A stretch of DNA of 34,096 bases from UBA7887 sp964408735 (GTDB lineage Bacteria; Pseudomonadota; Alphaproteobacteria; UBA7887). The translations under genes were made by a program, and so were the position numbers. Each line of letters starts with the position of its first letter. Position 1 is the stretch's first letter. Shown here piece after piece: positions 1 through 7,749 of this stretch. Below the pieces are notes generated by a model, which saw nothing but the letters and a program-made list of their open reading frames with translations, had not been told where the DNA came from and searched no databases. The stretch is from NCBI GenBank assembly GCA_964408735.1, contig CAYPAX010000046.1, positions 1-34,096 of the forward strand, given 5' to 3'.

Positions 1-62
1 GTTAAGAGGCTGCATGCAGTAGACAGTAGCCACATGCAAGCTTTTGTAAAGTGACGACAAAG

Positions 63-99
63 GCCGCGACGCGCGCCGGGAGGGAGCGCGCGCCGCGGC
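63..99 (-). terminator. Probable terminator hairpin after nrdB
   Basis: Arms at 63-76 and 86-99 form a 14-bp GC-rich stem with one mismatch and a 9-nt loop, abutting the nrdB stop codon. On the minus strand the stem is followed by CTTTG, so the U-tract is short and termination strength is uncertain. Confidence 0.5.
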
Positions 100-1058
100 T
101 AGTCGAACGCCTCTTCCCAGGTGCCTTGGGTTGCGGCGCGTGCGTATTCGGTCGCCCGGTTCTCGAAGAAATTGGTGTGTTCGGCACCGTTGAGGATGTC
201 TTCGAGCCAGGGCAAGGGGTTGCGGTCGATGCGATATATCGGTTGCAGGCCTAGCTCGCCGAGGCGGCGATCGGCGATATAGCGGATGTAAAGCCCGACC
301 TCTTCGGGCTTGAGGCCCTCTACCGGACCGAGCTCGAAGGCGCGGGCGATGAAGGCGTCTTCGTGGTCGACCACTGTGGCACAAATGCGATAGAGGTTGC
401 GGCGCAGGGCATCGGTCCAGATGTCGCTGTTCTCGTCGATGAAGGTGCGGAACAGGCGGATCATCGACTGGGTGTGCAGGCTTTCGTCGCGCACCGACCA
501 GGAGACGATCTGGCCCATGCCCTTCATCTTGTTGAAGCGCGGGAAGTTAAGCAGAATCGCAAAGCTCGCGAACAATTGCAGTCCTTCGGTAAAGGCGCCG
601 AAGGCGGCCAGGGTGGTGGCAATATCGGTTCGGCTGTCGCAGCCGAACTGCTGCATGAAGTCGTATTTGTCCTTCATCTCCTTGTAGTGGAGGAAGGCGG
701 AATATTCCGTCTCCGGCATGCCGATGGTGTCGAGAAGGTGGGAATAGGCGGCGATATGCACGGTCTCCATGTTGGAGAACGCCGCCAGCATCATCTGCAC
801 CTCAGTCGGCTGAAACACACGTGAATAATGCTTCATGTAGCAATTGTTGACCTCGACGTCCGCCTGCGTGAAGAAGCGGAAGATCTGGGTCAGCAGGTTG
901 CGCTCGGCATCGTCGAGATTGCGGTGCCAGTCCTTGACGTCGTCGGCGAGCGGCACTTCCTCCGGCAGCCAGTGTATGCGTTGCTGCGTCAGCCAGGCGT
1001 CGTAAGCCCACGGGTAGCGGAAAGGCTTGTAGACCGGGTTTGGCGTCAGCAGGCTCAT
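99..1058 (-). CDS. nrdB: Ribonucleoside-diphosphate reductase beta subunit (class Ia-type, NrdB)
   Basis: This is the radical-generating subunit of aerobic ribonucleotide reductase, which partners NrdA to make dNTP precursors in the cytoplasm. The 319-residue protein has the full diiron/tyrosyl-radical set: D67, E98, H101, radical Y105, E158, E192 and H195. The spacings D-E 31, E-H 3 and E-Y 7 are the same as in Escherichia coli NrdB. The start at 1058 (MSLLTPNP) is preferred over the longer frame because AAGGA lies about 10 nt upstream and the longer frame would run into nrdA. The gene begins 13 nt after the nrdA stop, so the two form an nrdAB operon. The C-terminus ends with an acidic segment, as expected for binding NrdA. 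Family assignment is firm. Confidence 0.96.
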   Translation of the reverse strand: MSLLTPNPVYKPFRYPWAYDAWLTQQRIHWLPEEVPLADDVKDWHRNLDDAERNLLTQIFRFFTQADVEVNNCYMKHYSRVFQPTEVQMMLAAFSNMETVHIAAYSHLLDTIGMPETEYSAFLHYKEMKDKYDFMQQFGCDSRTDIATTLAAFGAFTEGLQLFASFAILLNFPRFNKMKGMGQIVSWSVRDESLHTQSMIRLFRTFIDENSDIWTDALRRNLYRICATVVDHEDAFIARAFELGPVEGLKPEEVGLYIRYIADRRLGELGLQPIYRIDRNPLPWLEDILNGAEHTNFFENRATEYARAATQGTWEEAFD

Positions 1059-1071
1059 AGGCCGGGAATCC

Positions 1072-2880
1072 TTATTGGCATGCCAAGCATTCGTCATCGT
1101 CGTCGTATAGCGGGGCCACCACCTGGGCCCGCTCAGGCCGCATATCGGCCACCACATCGGCGCGCTGCAAGGACTTGGAACGGCAGTAATAGAGGCTCTT
1201 CACGCCCTTGGCCCAGGCCCGCAGGTGTAGGCGGTGCAGGTCGCGCTTGTGGATGTCGGCGGGCAGAAACAGGTTCAGCGACTGCGACTGGCAAATGAAG
1301 GGCGTGCGCTCGGCCGCCAAGTCCACCAGCGCCCGCTGGTCGACCTCGAAAGCAGTACGGAACAGCGCCTTGTCGTCATCGTCGAGGCAATCGAGATGCT
1401 GCACCGAGCCCTCGTGCGCGGTGATAGACGACCAGGTCTTGTCCGTATCCCGGCCAAGCTCGGCGAGGCGCTGCTCGAGATAGCGATTGCGCACGCTGAA
1501 GGAGCCCGACAGGGTCTTGTGGGTGTAGCTGTTGGCCGCCATCGGCTCGATACCCGGCGAGGCGCCGCCGCAAAGGATCGAGATCGAGGCCGTGGGCGCG
1601 ATGGCGAGCTTGTTGGAGAAACGCTCGGCGATGCCGAAATCCGCCGCATCGGGGCAGGCGCCGCGTTCCCTGGCGAGGCGCGCCGAGGCCGCGTCCGCCT
1701 GTTCGCGCAAGCCGGCGAAGATGCGCTTGTTCCAAACCTTGGCCATGACCGAATCGAGCGGCACGCCCTTGCCTTGCAGGAAGGAGTGGAAGCCCATCAC
1801 CCCGAGGCCGACACTGCGCTCGCGCATGGCCGCATAACGCGCCCGCGCCATGCTGTCCGGCGCGCGGGCGATGAAATCCTCGAGCACGTTGTCGAGAAAA
1901 CGCAGCACGTCCTTGATCAGCATGGGGTGGTCGGCCCAGGCCTCGTAGGTCTCGAGATTGAGCGACGACAGGCAGCACACCGCAGCGCGGGCATTGCCAA
2001 GGCGGTCGGTGCCCGTGGGCAAGGTGATCTCGCTGCACAGGTTCGAGGTCTTGACGCTGAGCCCGGCAAGCTTGTGATGCTCTGGCACCACGCGATTGAC
2101 GTGATCGACGAACAGCAGATAGGGCTCACCCGTCTCGATGCGTGCCGTGAGGATACGGATCCAGATTTCGCGTGCCGAGACACGCCGCACCACCGAGCCG
2201 TCCAGCGGACTGGTCAGCGGCCACTCGTCGTCGGCCTCGACCGCTCGCATGAAGGCGTCGGGGATGACCACACCATTGTGCAGGTTGAGCGCCTTGCGGT
2301 TGGGGTCGCCGCCGGTGGGCCGGCGGATCTGGATGAACTCCTCGATCTCCGGGTGGCTCACCGGCAGATAGACCGCGGCACTGCCGCGCCGTAGCGAGCC
2401 CTGCGAGATGGCCAGGGTCAACGCATCCATCACGCGGATGAATGGAATCACGCCCGAGGTCTTGCCGTTGGCGCCGACGCGTTCGCCAATCGAGCGCAGA
2501 TTGCCCCAATAGCTGCCGATGCCGCCGCCACGCGCGGCCAGCCAGACATTCTCGTTCCACAGGCCGACGATGCCTTCGAGGCTGTCGTCGGCCTCGTTGA
2601 GGAAGCAGGAGATGGGCAAGCCACGCTCGGTGCCGCCATTGCTCAGGATCGGCGTCGCCGGCATGAACCAAAGGTTGCTGATGTAGTCATAGAGCCGCTG
2701 GGCGTGGGCGCTGTCGTCGGCGAAGTGAGTGGCGACGCGCGCGAACAGGTCCTGCGGCGCCTCGCCGGGCAGCAGATAGCGGTCCGCCATCACCGCCTTG
2801 CCGAAGCGGGTGAGCAGGCGGTCGCGGCCCGGATCGGTGCGCACCCGCACACCGCCTTCGCGCTGCACCACATTCATCAT
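1072..2880 (-). CDS. nrdA: Ribonucleoside-diphosphate reductase alpha subunit (NrdA), short form without ATP-cone
   Basis: This is the catalytic subunit that reduces ribonucleoside diphosphates. Visible landmarks are PISCFLNEADD, SNLCSEITLP with the thiyl-radical Cys, the PTASIS substrate-binding loop, SLYYCRSKSLQ, and a C-terminal ECLACQ redox pair for thioredoxin or glutaredoxin. At about 602 residues it is clearly shorter than E. coli NrdA (761), and the N-terminus runs almost directly into the catalytic barrel region. The N-terminal ATP-cone that gives dATP shut-off therefore appears absent; short NrdA proteins of this size occur in alphaproteobacteria. The start is placed at the double ATG (2880/2877). 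An upstream GTG at 2916 is in frame, and a purine-rich GGGGAGAGGGG at 2901-2911 lies rather far from the ATG, so the exact start is uncertain. It is cotranscribed with nrdB. Confidence 0.95.
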   Translation of the reverse strand: MMNVVQREGGVRVRTDPGRDRLLTRFGKAVMADRYLLPGEAPQDLFARVATHFADDSAHAQRLYDYISNLWFMPATPILSNGGTERGLPISCFLNEADDSLEGIVGLWNENVWLAARGGGIGSYWGNLRSIGERVGANGKTSGVIPFIRVMDALTLAISQGSLRRGSAAVYLPVSHPEIEEFIQIRRPTGGDPNRKALNLHNGVVIPDAFMRAVEADDEWPLTSPLDGSVVRRVSAREIWIRILTARIETGEPYLLFVDHVNRVVPEHHKLAGLSVKTSNLCSEITLPTGTDRLGNARAAVCCLSSLNLETYEAWADHPMLIKDVLRFLDNVLEDFIARAPDSMARARYAAMRERSVGLGVMGFHSFLQGKGVPLDSVMAKVWNKRIFAGLREQADAASARLARERGACPDAADFGIAERFSNKLAIAPTASISILCGGASPGIEPMAANSYTHKTLSGSFSVRNRYLEQRLAELGRDTDKTWSSITAHEGSVQHLDCLDDDDKALFRTAFEVDQRALVDLAAERTPFICQSQSLNLFLPADIHKRDLHRLHLRAWAKGVKSLYYCRSKSLQRADVVADMRPERAQVVAPLYDDDDECLACQ

Positions 2881-2916
2881 GGCGTCTTGATGTCGCAAGC
2901 CCCTCTCCCCGCGCAC

Positions 2917-2951
2917 CCATCCACAGGCTGTGGATAATTCTTTGTGGATAA
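2917..2951. promoter_or_regulatory. DnaA box cluster upstream of nrdAB
   Basis: Two perfect DnaA boxes (TTATCCACA read on the minus strand) lie at 2929-2937 and 2943-2951, 14 bp apart start to start. A degenerate box in the opposite orientation (CCATCCACA, 7 of 9) lies at 2917-2925, making a near-palindrome at 2919-2935. DnaA control of nrdAB is established in E. coli; regulation here is inferred from the boxes and their position 37-71 bp before the ATG. Confidence 0.7.
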
Positions 2952-2967
2952 CCCCAACATATTGGGG
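2952..2967. promoter_or_regulatory. NrdR-box-like palindrome upstream of nrdA
   Basis: CCCCAACATATTGGGG has six perfectly mirrored bases on each side and fits the core of the 16-bp NrdR box (CwAtATaTwG) at nine of ten positions. NrdR boxes normally come as pairs about three helical turns apart. A weak second candidate around 2985-3000 (ACCATATCTGT) is about 33 bp away and is degenerate, so only the first box is called. Confidence 0.55.
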
Positions 2968-3026
2968 CTGTTATGGCCAAAGCCATACCATATCTGTCCG
3001 CATGTGGAAAGCGCGGCGTGACCCGC

Positions 3027-3728
3027 TCAGGCCTCGCCGCCGAGCAGCGCGCGCAACATGCCGGGCTCGGCAAGGGCACTGGAAGGCAGCGCGCGCGCGA
3101 CCTTGCCCCGTTGCATCACCAACGCTGTGGCGGCCACGTCGGCAGCAAATGTCAGGTTCTGCTCAACCAGCAGAATGGCAGGTGCCCCGGGGCCTTGCAG
3201 CCCGGCCAGGACACGGGCGAGATCCGCCACCACCGAGGGCTGTATGCCTTCCGATGGCTCGTCGAGGAGCAGTAGGCGCGGCGCGGCGCACAGAGCTCGC
3301 GCGGTGGCGACGATCTGCTGTTCGCCGCCACTCAACGTGCCGCCGGCCCGACCCAGCAGGCTGGCGATCACCGGGAACAGCGCGACGACCCGGTCGATGG
3401 CCGCGCCCGCGTCCTTGTCCGAACGGCAGCCCATGCGCAGGTTGTCGCGCACGCTGAGGCCGGGGAACAGCTCGCGCCCTTGCGGCACACAGGCGATGCC
3501 GGCACGGCTGCGGCGATGGGCGGGCCAGGCCGTTATGTCCTCACCGTCGAGGCGGATGCTGCCGGCGCTGGCCGGCAGCAGACCCATCAGGGTCTTGACC
3601 AGCGTCGTCTTGCCGCTGCCATTGGCGCCGACCACGGCGAGGCGCTCGCCTTGGGCCAGGGCAAAGCTCACACCGCGCAGCACCGGAATGCGGCCATAGG
3701 CGGCGGCAAGGCCTTCAACCTGCAGCAT
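3027..3728 (-). CDS. ABC transporter ATP-binding protein (LivF/UrtE type)
   Basis: This is one of two ATPases that power the branched-chain amino acid/urea/amide-type importer encoded by the five adjoining genes. It has Walker A GANGSGKT, the VPQGRELFPGLSVRDNL segment after the Q-loop that is typical of LivF/UrtE, signature LSGGEQQ, Walker B LLLLDEPSEG and the VEQN H-loop region, in which H is replaced by N as in many LivF proteins. The chosen ATG at 3728 has GGGTGA about 7 nt upstream and overlaps the preceding ATPase gene by 14 nt; an in-frame GTG at 3737 is possible. It is the last gene of the operon. The substrate must be inferred from the binding protein. Confidence 0.9.
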   Translation of the reverse strand: MLQVEGLAAAYGRIPVLRGVSFALAQGERLAVVGANGSGKTTLVKTLMGLLPASAGSIRLDGEDITAWPAHRRSRAGIACVPQGRELFPGLSVRDNLRMGCRSDKDAGAAIDRVVALFPVIASLLGRAGGTLSGGEQQIVATARALCAAPRLLLLDEPSEGIQPSVVADLARVLAGLQGPGAPAILLVEQNLTFAADVAATALVMQRGKVARALPSSALAEPGMLRALLGGEA

Positions 3729-4440
3729 GGCCGTCACCCAGATAGGCCTCGCGCACCCGCGCGTCCGCTAACACCGCATCGGCGGGCCCCTCGGCCAGCA
3801 GGCGGCCTCGGTGCATCACCGTGACCACATCGGCGATGCTGGCGACAAAGCGCATGTCGTGCTCGACCACGACCAGGGCATGCTCGCGCGCCAGCTCGCG
3901 TATCAGCGCCGCCACGCGCTCGATCTCCGCTTCGTCCATGCCCGCTGTGGGCTCGTCGAGCAGGATCAGGGCGGGGTCGTGCATCAGCACCATGGCCAGC
4001 TCCACCAGCTGGCGCTGGCCGTGGGCCAGGGTGGCGACCATTCGTGGCGCCAATTCGCCGATGTCGAGGCGCGCCAGCATCTCGGCCACGGCGCCATCGA
4101 GCGTGCGGCCGCGCAGGCGGCGTTGCCCCGCCACCCAGAGCGATTCGCGGACCGCCAGGCCATCGAACACCGCCGGCACCTGCATTTTGAGACCGACGCC
4201 GGCGCGGGCGATGGCGACCGTACCGGCGCCGGCGATGTCGCGGCCGGCGAAGCGGATGCTGCCGGCATTGGGCACGAGCTGGCCGGTGAGGCATTTGAAG
4301 AAGGTGCTCTTGCCGGCGCCGTTGGGACCGATCAGGCAACGCAACTCGTTGGCGCGAAGCGTGAAATCGAAGCCGTCGAGTGCCGCTACGCCGCCGAAAT
4401 GCTTGCTCAGGCCCGTGACGGCCAGCAGGGGCGCGGTCAT
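3715..4440 (-). CDS. ABC transporter ATP-binding protein (LivG/UrtD type)
   Basis: This is the second cytoplasmic ATPase of the importer. It carries Walker A GPNGAGKS, Walker B LILLDEPTAGMD and the switch VVVEHDM. The signature reads LAHGQRQ rather than LSGGQ, which is common in UrtD-type subunits. The segment following the Q-loop position (LKMQVPAVFDGLAVRESL) resembles UrtD more than classical LivG. The start at 4440 overlaps the stop of the LivM-type permease gene as ATGA, so translation is probably coupled; a longer in-frame extension to 4479 would lie inside the permease gene and is rejected. The protein is 241 residues, normal for the family. Confidence 0.9.
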   Translation of the reverse strand: MTAPLLAVTGLSKHFGGVAALDGFDFTLRANELRCLIGPNGAGKSTFFKCLTGQLVPNAGSIRFAGRDIAGAGTVAIARAGVGLKMQVPAVFDGLAVRESLWVAGQRRLRGRTLDGAVAEMLARLDIGELAPRMVATLAHGQRQLVELAMVLMHDPALILLDEPTAGMDEAEIERVAALIRELAREHALVVVEHDMRFVASIADVVTVMHRGRLLAEGPADAVLADARVREAYLGDGHAAG

Positions 4441-5432
4441 CGGCGAAACCGCCCTGCGAGCGCTGTCAGCGCCGGCCAAAGCCCACGCGGCAGCAGCAGC
4501 ACGAAGAGGATCAATATGGCACCCAGGACGAAATTCGGATCGAGCCGTGCCAACGCCGGATGGATCTGCGCCAGGGTGCCCAGCCAGGACATCAGCGCCT
4601 GCACCACGACGGCGCCGAGAATCGGCCCGAACAGGGTGCCGAGGCCGCCGACGATGACCCAGATGATGACTTGGGCGGTGGTCGCCAGACTGAACAGCGC
4701 CGGGCTGATGAAGACCGAGTTGGCGAAGCCGACCCCGGCCACACCCGCGATCGCTCCGCCGACAGCGAATAATATCAGCTTGTGCCGACGCGTGTCATAG
4801 CCGAGCAACTCGGCGCGCTGCTGGTTCTCGCGAATCGCTACGGCGACGCGCCCGAAGCGCGAGCGCAGCAGACACAGGCAGATCAGATAGCACAGCACCA
4901 GCGCGGCCATGACGACGCGGAAAATGGCCTCCGGCGACAGCGGCAGCGCGGCATCGAAAGGGGCATTGAGGAAGGGCGTTGCCGGCATGCCGTTGAAGCC
5001 GCCGAGGCGGGCTGAGCCGATGGCGTATTCCGGGCCCGAGGTGCTGTTGGCGAGCTTGAACAGGATCAGCGAGACCGTGAGCGTAACGACGCCGAGATAG
5101 ACATCGCCAAGCCGGCCGTAGAAGAGGAAATAGCCGAGCGCGGCGGCGAACAGCGCTGGCGTCGCGATGGCCAGGGGCACGGCCCAGGTGGTGTCGCCGA
5201 AATTGATCGCCGCCACCGCATAGGCATAGCCGCCGAGCCCGAAGAAGGCGGTCTGGCCGAGGCAGAGAATGCCACCGTAGCCCCAAACCAGGCCGAGGCT
5301 GAGGGCGAGGGTCGCCATGGCCGCCCAGATGGTGGCGTTGATCACCGTATAGAGCTGGGCCTGGCCCGGCAGCAGAACGATCAGCCCAAGGCCGAGGGCG
5401 ACGACGACGCCATGCCCGAGCCAATCGCGCAT
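4437..5432 (-). CDS. Branched-chain amino acid/urea-type ABC transporter permease (LivM/UrtC type)
   Basis: This inner-membrane permease of 331 residues is strongly hydrophobic throughout, with about eight to ten predicted membrane segments. It has the family landmarks GYGGILCLGQTAFFGLGGYAYA near the N-terminus, the cytoplasmic coupling segment AIRENQQRAELLGYD that contacts the ATPases, and GGLGTLFGPILGA near the C-terminus. It overlaps the LivH-type gene by 1 nt (TGATG) and the LivG-type gene by 4 nt, so all subunits should be made together. Its sequence is compatible with the UrtC/FmdF branch, but permease sequence alone does not fix the substrate. Confidence 0.91.
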   Translation of the reverse strand: MRDWLGHGVVVALGLGLIVLLPGQAQLYTVINATIWAAMATLALSLGLVWGYGGILCLGQTAFFGLGGYAYAVAAINFGDTTWAVPLAIATPALFAAALGYFLFYGRLGDVYLGVVTLTVSLILFKLANSTSGPEYAIGSARLGGFNGMPATPFLNAPFDAALPLSPEAIFRVVMAALVLCYLICLCLLRSRFGRVAVAIRENQQRAELLGYDTRRHKLILFAVGGAIAGVAGVGFANSVFISPALFSLATTAQVIIWVIVGGLGTLFGPILGAVVVQALMSWLGTLAQIHPALARLDPNFVLGAILILFVLLLPRGLWPALTALAGRFRR

Positions 5433-6298
5433 CAGACGCCGCCGCGGAAAAAGCGCCCGCTTATGCCTTCCGGCATCAGGCGCAGCAGGATGATCGCCGC
5501 CAGCAACAGGGCCACCTCGCCGATCACCGGGTTGGCAAGAAAGCTCACGGCGCTGTTGATGCTGCCGAGCAATCCTGAGGCGGCAACCGTGCCGCCGACC
5601 GCGGCAGCACCACCGCTTATCACCGTGATGAAGGCCTTGGCTACATAGGCCGCACCGATGGTCGGAACCACGCCAGAGAGCGGCGCCAGCAGGCCACCGG
5701 CGAGACCGCTGAGCGCGGCGCCGAGGGTGAAGGTGACGGCATAGACCCGGTCACGATCTGTGCCCAGCGCCTCCGCCATACCCGGGTTCTGCATGGTCGC
5801 GCGGGCCACCAGGCCGGCGCGGCTGCGCGCCAGGCCGAGATAAAGCAGGGCGACGACGGCAGCGGCGAAACCGATCAGCGCCAACTCGTAGGCGGCCATG
5901 CTGAATTCGCCGATGCTCACCGCGCCGAGTGGTGCCGAGACGCCGCGCGTGGTGTTGCCAAACAGCATCGTCACCAGGCCGATGAGGAACAGGCTCAGGC
6001 CCCAGGTGGCGAGCAGGGTATCGCTGCGCCGGTCGTAGAGGTGGCGGATCAGCATCCGCTCGACGATCCAGCCGACGGCGCCGACCACCAGGGGTGCGAC
6101 GACCAGAGCGGCGAGCCACAGGTTCAGGCCCTGCCCATGGGCAAGGATGGTCGCATAGCCGCCGAGCATGAGGAACTCGCCATGGGCGAGGTTGATCACG
6201 CGCATCATGCCGAAGATCAGCGCCAGGCCGGCGCTCATCAACACCAGCGCCGCTACCGCGCTCGCCGCCTGCAGAATGACCGCCGCGGCAAGATCCAT
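5432..6298 (-). CDS. Branched-chain amino acid/urea-type ABC transporter permease (LivH/UrtB type)
   Basis: This is the second integral membrane subunit, 288 residues with about eight hydrophobic segments. The diagnostic LivH/UrtB stretches are ALIFGMMRVINLAHGEFLMLGGY near residue 28, LLATWGLSLFLIG, the coupling helix ATMQNPGMAEALGTDRDRVY and GLAGGLLAPLSG. It starts 3 nt after the stop of the binding-protein gene and shares 1 nt with the LivM-type gene. The order binding protein-LivH-LivM-LivG-LivF is that of urtABCDE and fmdDEF clusters. Confidence 0.91.
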   Translation of the reverse strand: MDLAAAVILQAASAVAALVLMSAGLALIFGMMRVINLAHGEFLMLGGYATILAHGQGLNLWLAALVVAPLVVGAVGWIVERMLIRHLYDRRSDTLLATWGLSLFLIGLVTMLFGNTTRGVSAPLGAVSIGEFSMAAYELALIGFAAAVVALLYLGLARSRAGLVARATMQNPGMAEALGTDRDRVYAVTFTLGAALSGLAGGLLAPLSGVVPTIGAAYVAKAFITVISGGAAAVGGTVAASGLLGSINSAVSFLANPVIGEVALLLAAIILLRLMPEGISGRFFRGGV

Positions 6299-6301
6299 CG
6301 A

Positions 6302-7630
6302 TCAGAGGTCGACGTCGATGTCGTACATGGTGGTGTCGTTGGGATTGGCCGCCAGATCGCAAACCGCTGCCGTGTCAGCCGGCGGCTGCTCGCGATAGGT
6401 CTCGAGCACCTTGAAGGCACCGCCCTCGACCTCGCCAAGATAGACGTCCTGGATGGTGTGGTGGGTCGGCGCATCGATGGTCACTGTGCCGCTCGGCCCG
6501 GCCATGCCGATGCCCGATTCCAGCGCCTCGATCACAGGCATGCGATCGGCTGTGCCCGCTTTGCGCACTGCTTCGGCCCAGAGCAGGAAGGCGTCGTAGG
6601 AACGCATGGCAAGCTCGTTGACCGCCGGCGTCTGCTCGCCGTAGCGTGCCCGCAGCCGCCCCAGGAAGTCGCGATTTGCGGGCGTGTCGAGCTCCTCGAA
6701 ATAGCCGTAGCAGGCGACGATGCCGTCGCTTTCCTCCGCCGACAGCACGCGATGCTCGTTGCCGACGCCGAATGTGGTCGAGGCCAGCGGGATCTCAGCC
6801 TTCATGCCGGCCGCCGCCCATTGGCGGTAGAACGACATGTGCGCGCCGCCGACCAGCACCGAGACGACCATATCGGGCTTGGCGGCCTGGATCTTGCGGA
6901 TGGTCGGGCCGAAGTCGGTCACGTCGAGCGGGAAGAAGTCGGTGGCGATTGCGTCGCCACCCGCTTCCTGCGCGAATTTGCGCACCCAGCGCGCGGTGAT
7001 CTGGCCGTAATTGTAGTCTGCTGCGAGCGTATAGATGCGCTTGCCCCAGCGCTCCATGATGTGCGGCACCAGCTTGGCCACGGTCTGGGCCGGCGTGGTG
7101 CCGGTGCAGAAGATGTTGCGGTCGCAGGCGCCGCCCTCGTATTGTGTATTGTAGAAGTAGAGAGTGCGATAGCGCGCCAGTAGTGGGCGAATGGCTTCGC
7201 GAGAAGCGCTGGTGATGCCGCCGTGGACGCTGGCGACGCGGTGGCGCGTTGCCGCCTCGGTGGCGAACTGCGTATAGAGCTGGAGATTCGATTGGGCATC
7301 AAAGAGCAGCAGCTCCACGGGCTCGCCCAACAAGCCGCCGGCAGCGTTCGTTTCCTCAGCCGCCAGGCGCATGCAGTCGATCATGGGGCGGCCGTATATG
7401 TCGAGGCCGCCCGAGCCATCCAAGATCCCAGCGACTTTCAGCCCTGGCGCCTGTGCGCCCAGCATACCCGGGAAGCCCAACACGGCAGCGCTNNNNNNNN
7501 NNNNNNNNNNNNNNNNNNNNNNNNNNNNNNNNNNNNNNNNNNNNNNNNNNNNNNNNNNNNNNNNNNNNNNNNNNNNNNNNNNNNNNNNNNNNGCAGCGCT
7601 GCCAATGAATTGCCTGCGTGAGATCGTCAT
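6302..7630 (-). CDS. UrtA/FmdD-like substrate-binding protein of the ABC importer, Tat signal, interrupted by assembly gap
   Basis: This periplasmic binding protein delivers substrate to the adjoining permeases. The segments NTQYEGGACDRNIFCTG, AADYNYGQITARW, DFGPTIRKIQAAKPD, STTFGVGNEH and the C-terminal CDLAANPND are characteristic of the urea/short-chain amide binding branch (UrtA, FmdD, AmiC relatives) rather than leucine-binding LivK. The N-terminus MTISRRQFIGSA contains a twin-arginine motif, so export by Tat is likely, as for other UrtA proteins. The frame runs through 100 Ns. Joining the two sides at their shared 8 bases keeps the frame and gives an ordinary signal peptide ending GAQA before PGLKV. 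Without the gap the mature protein is about 380 residues, normal for the family. No urease or amidase gene is visible nearby, so the substrate (urea, formamide or another small amide) is not settled. Confidence 0.88.
   Translation of the reverse strand: MTISRRQFIGSAXXXXXXXXXXXXXXXXXXXXXXXXXXXXXXXXXXSAAVLGFPGMLGAQAPGLKVAGILDGSGGLDIYGRPMIDCMRLAAEETNAAGGLLGEPVELLLFDAQSNLQLYTQFATEAATRHRVASVHGGITSASREAIRPLLARYRTLYFYNTQYEGGACDRNIFCTGTTPAQTVAKLVPHIMERWGKRIYTLAADYNYGQITARWVRKFAQEAGGDAIATDFFPLDVTDFGPTIRKIQAAKPDMVVSVLVGGAHMSFYRQWAAAGMKAEIPLASTTFGVGNEHRVLSAEESDGIVACYGYFEELDTPANRDFLGRLRARYGEQTPAVNELAMRSYDAFLLWAEAVRKAGTADRMPVIEALESGIGMAGPSGTVTIDAPTHHTIQDVYLGEVEGGAFKVLETYREQPPADTAAVCDLAANPNDTTMYDIDVDL
7493..7592. 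other. Assembly gap (100 N)
   Basis: A run of exactly 100 Ns, the conventional placeholder for a gap of unknown size. The 8 bases GCAGCGCT occur immediately on both sides, suggesting that the two contig ends overlap and that little or no sequence is missing. Confidence 0.97.
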
Positions 7631-7749
7631 GGCCTTACTTTCTCAATGTTTCGTGATTTTCGCGAACCTAGTGTCTTTGCCCGACGATTTCCAACATTTT
7701 GGCGGCACTGTGCGTAGCGGTGATTCCTGGTAGACTGCCGCAGCCGACC

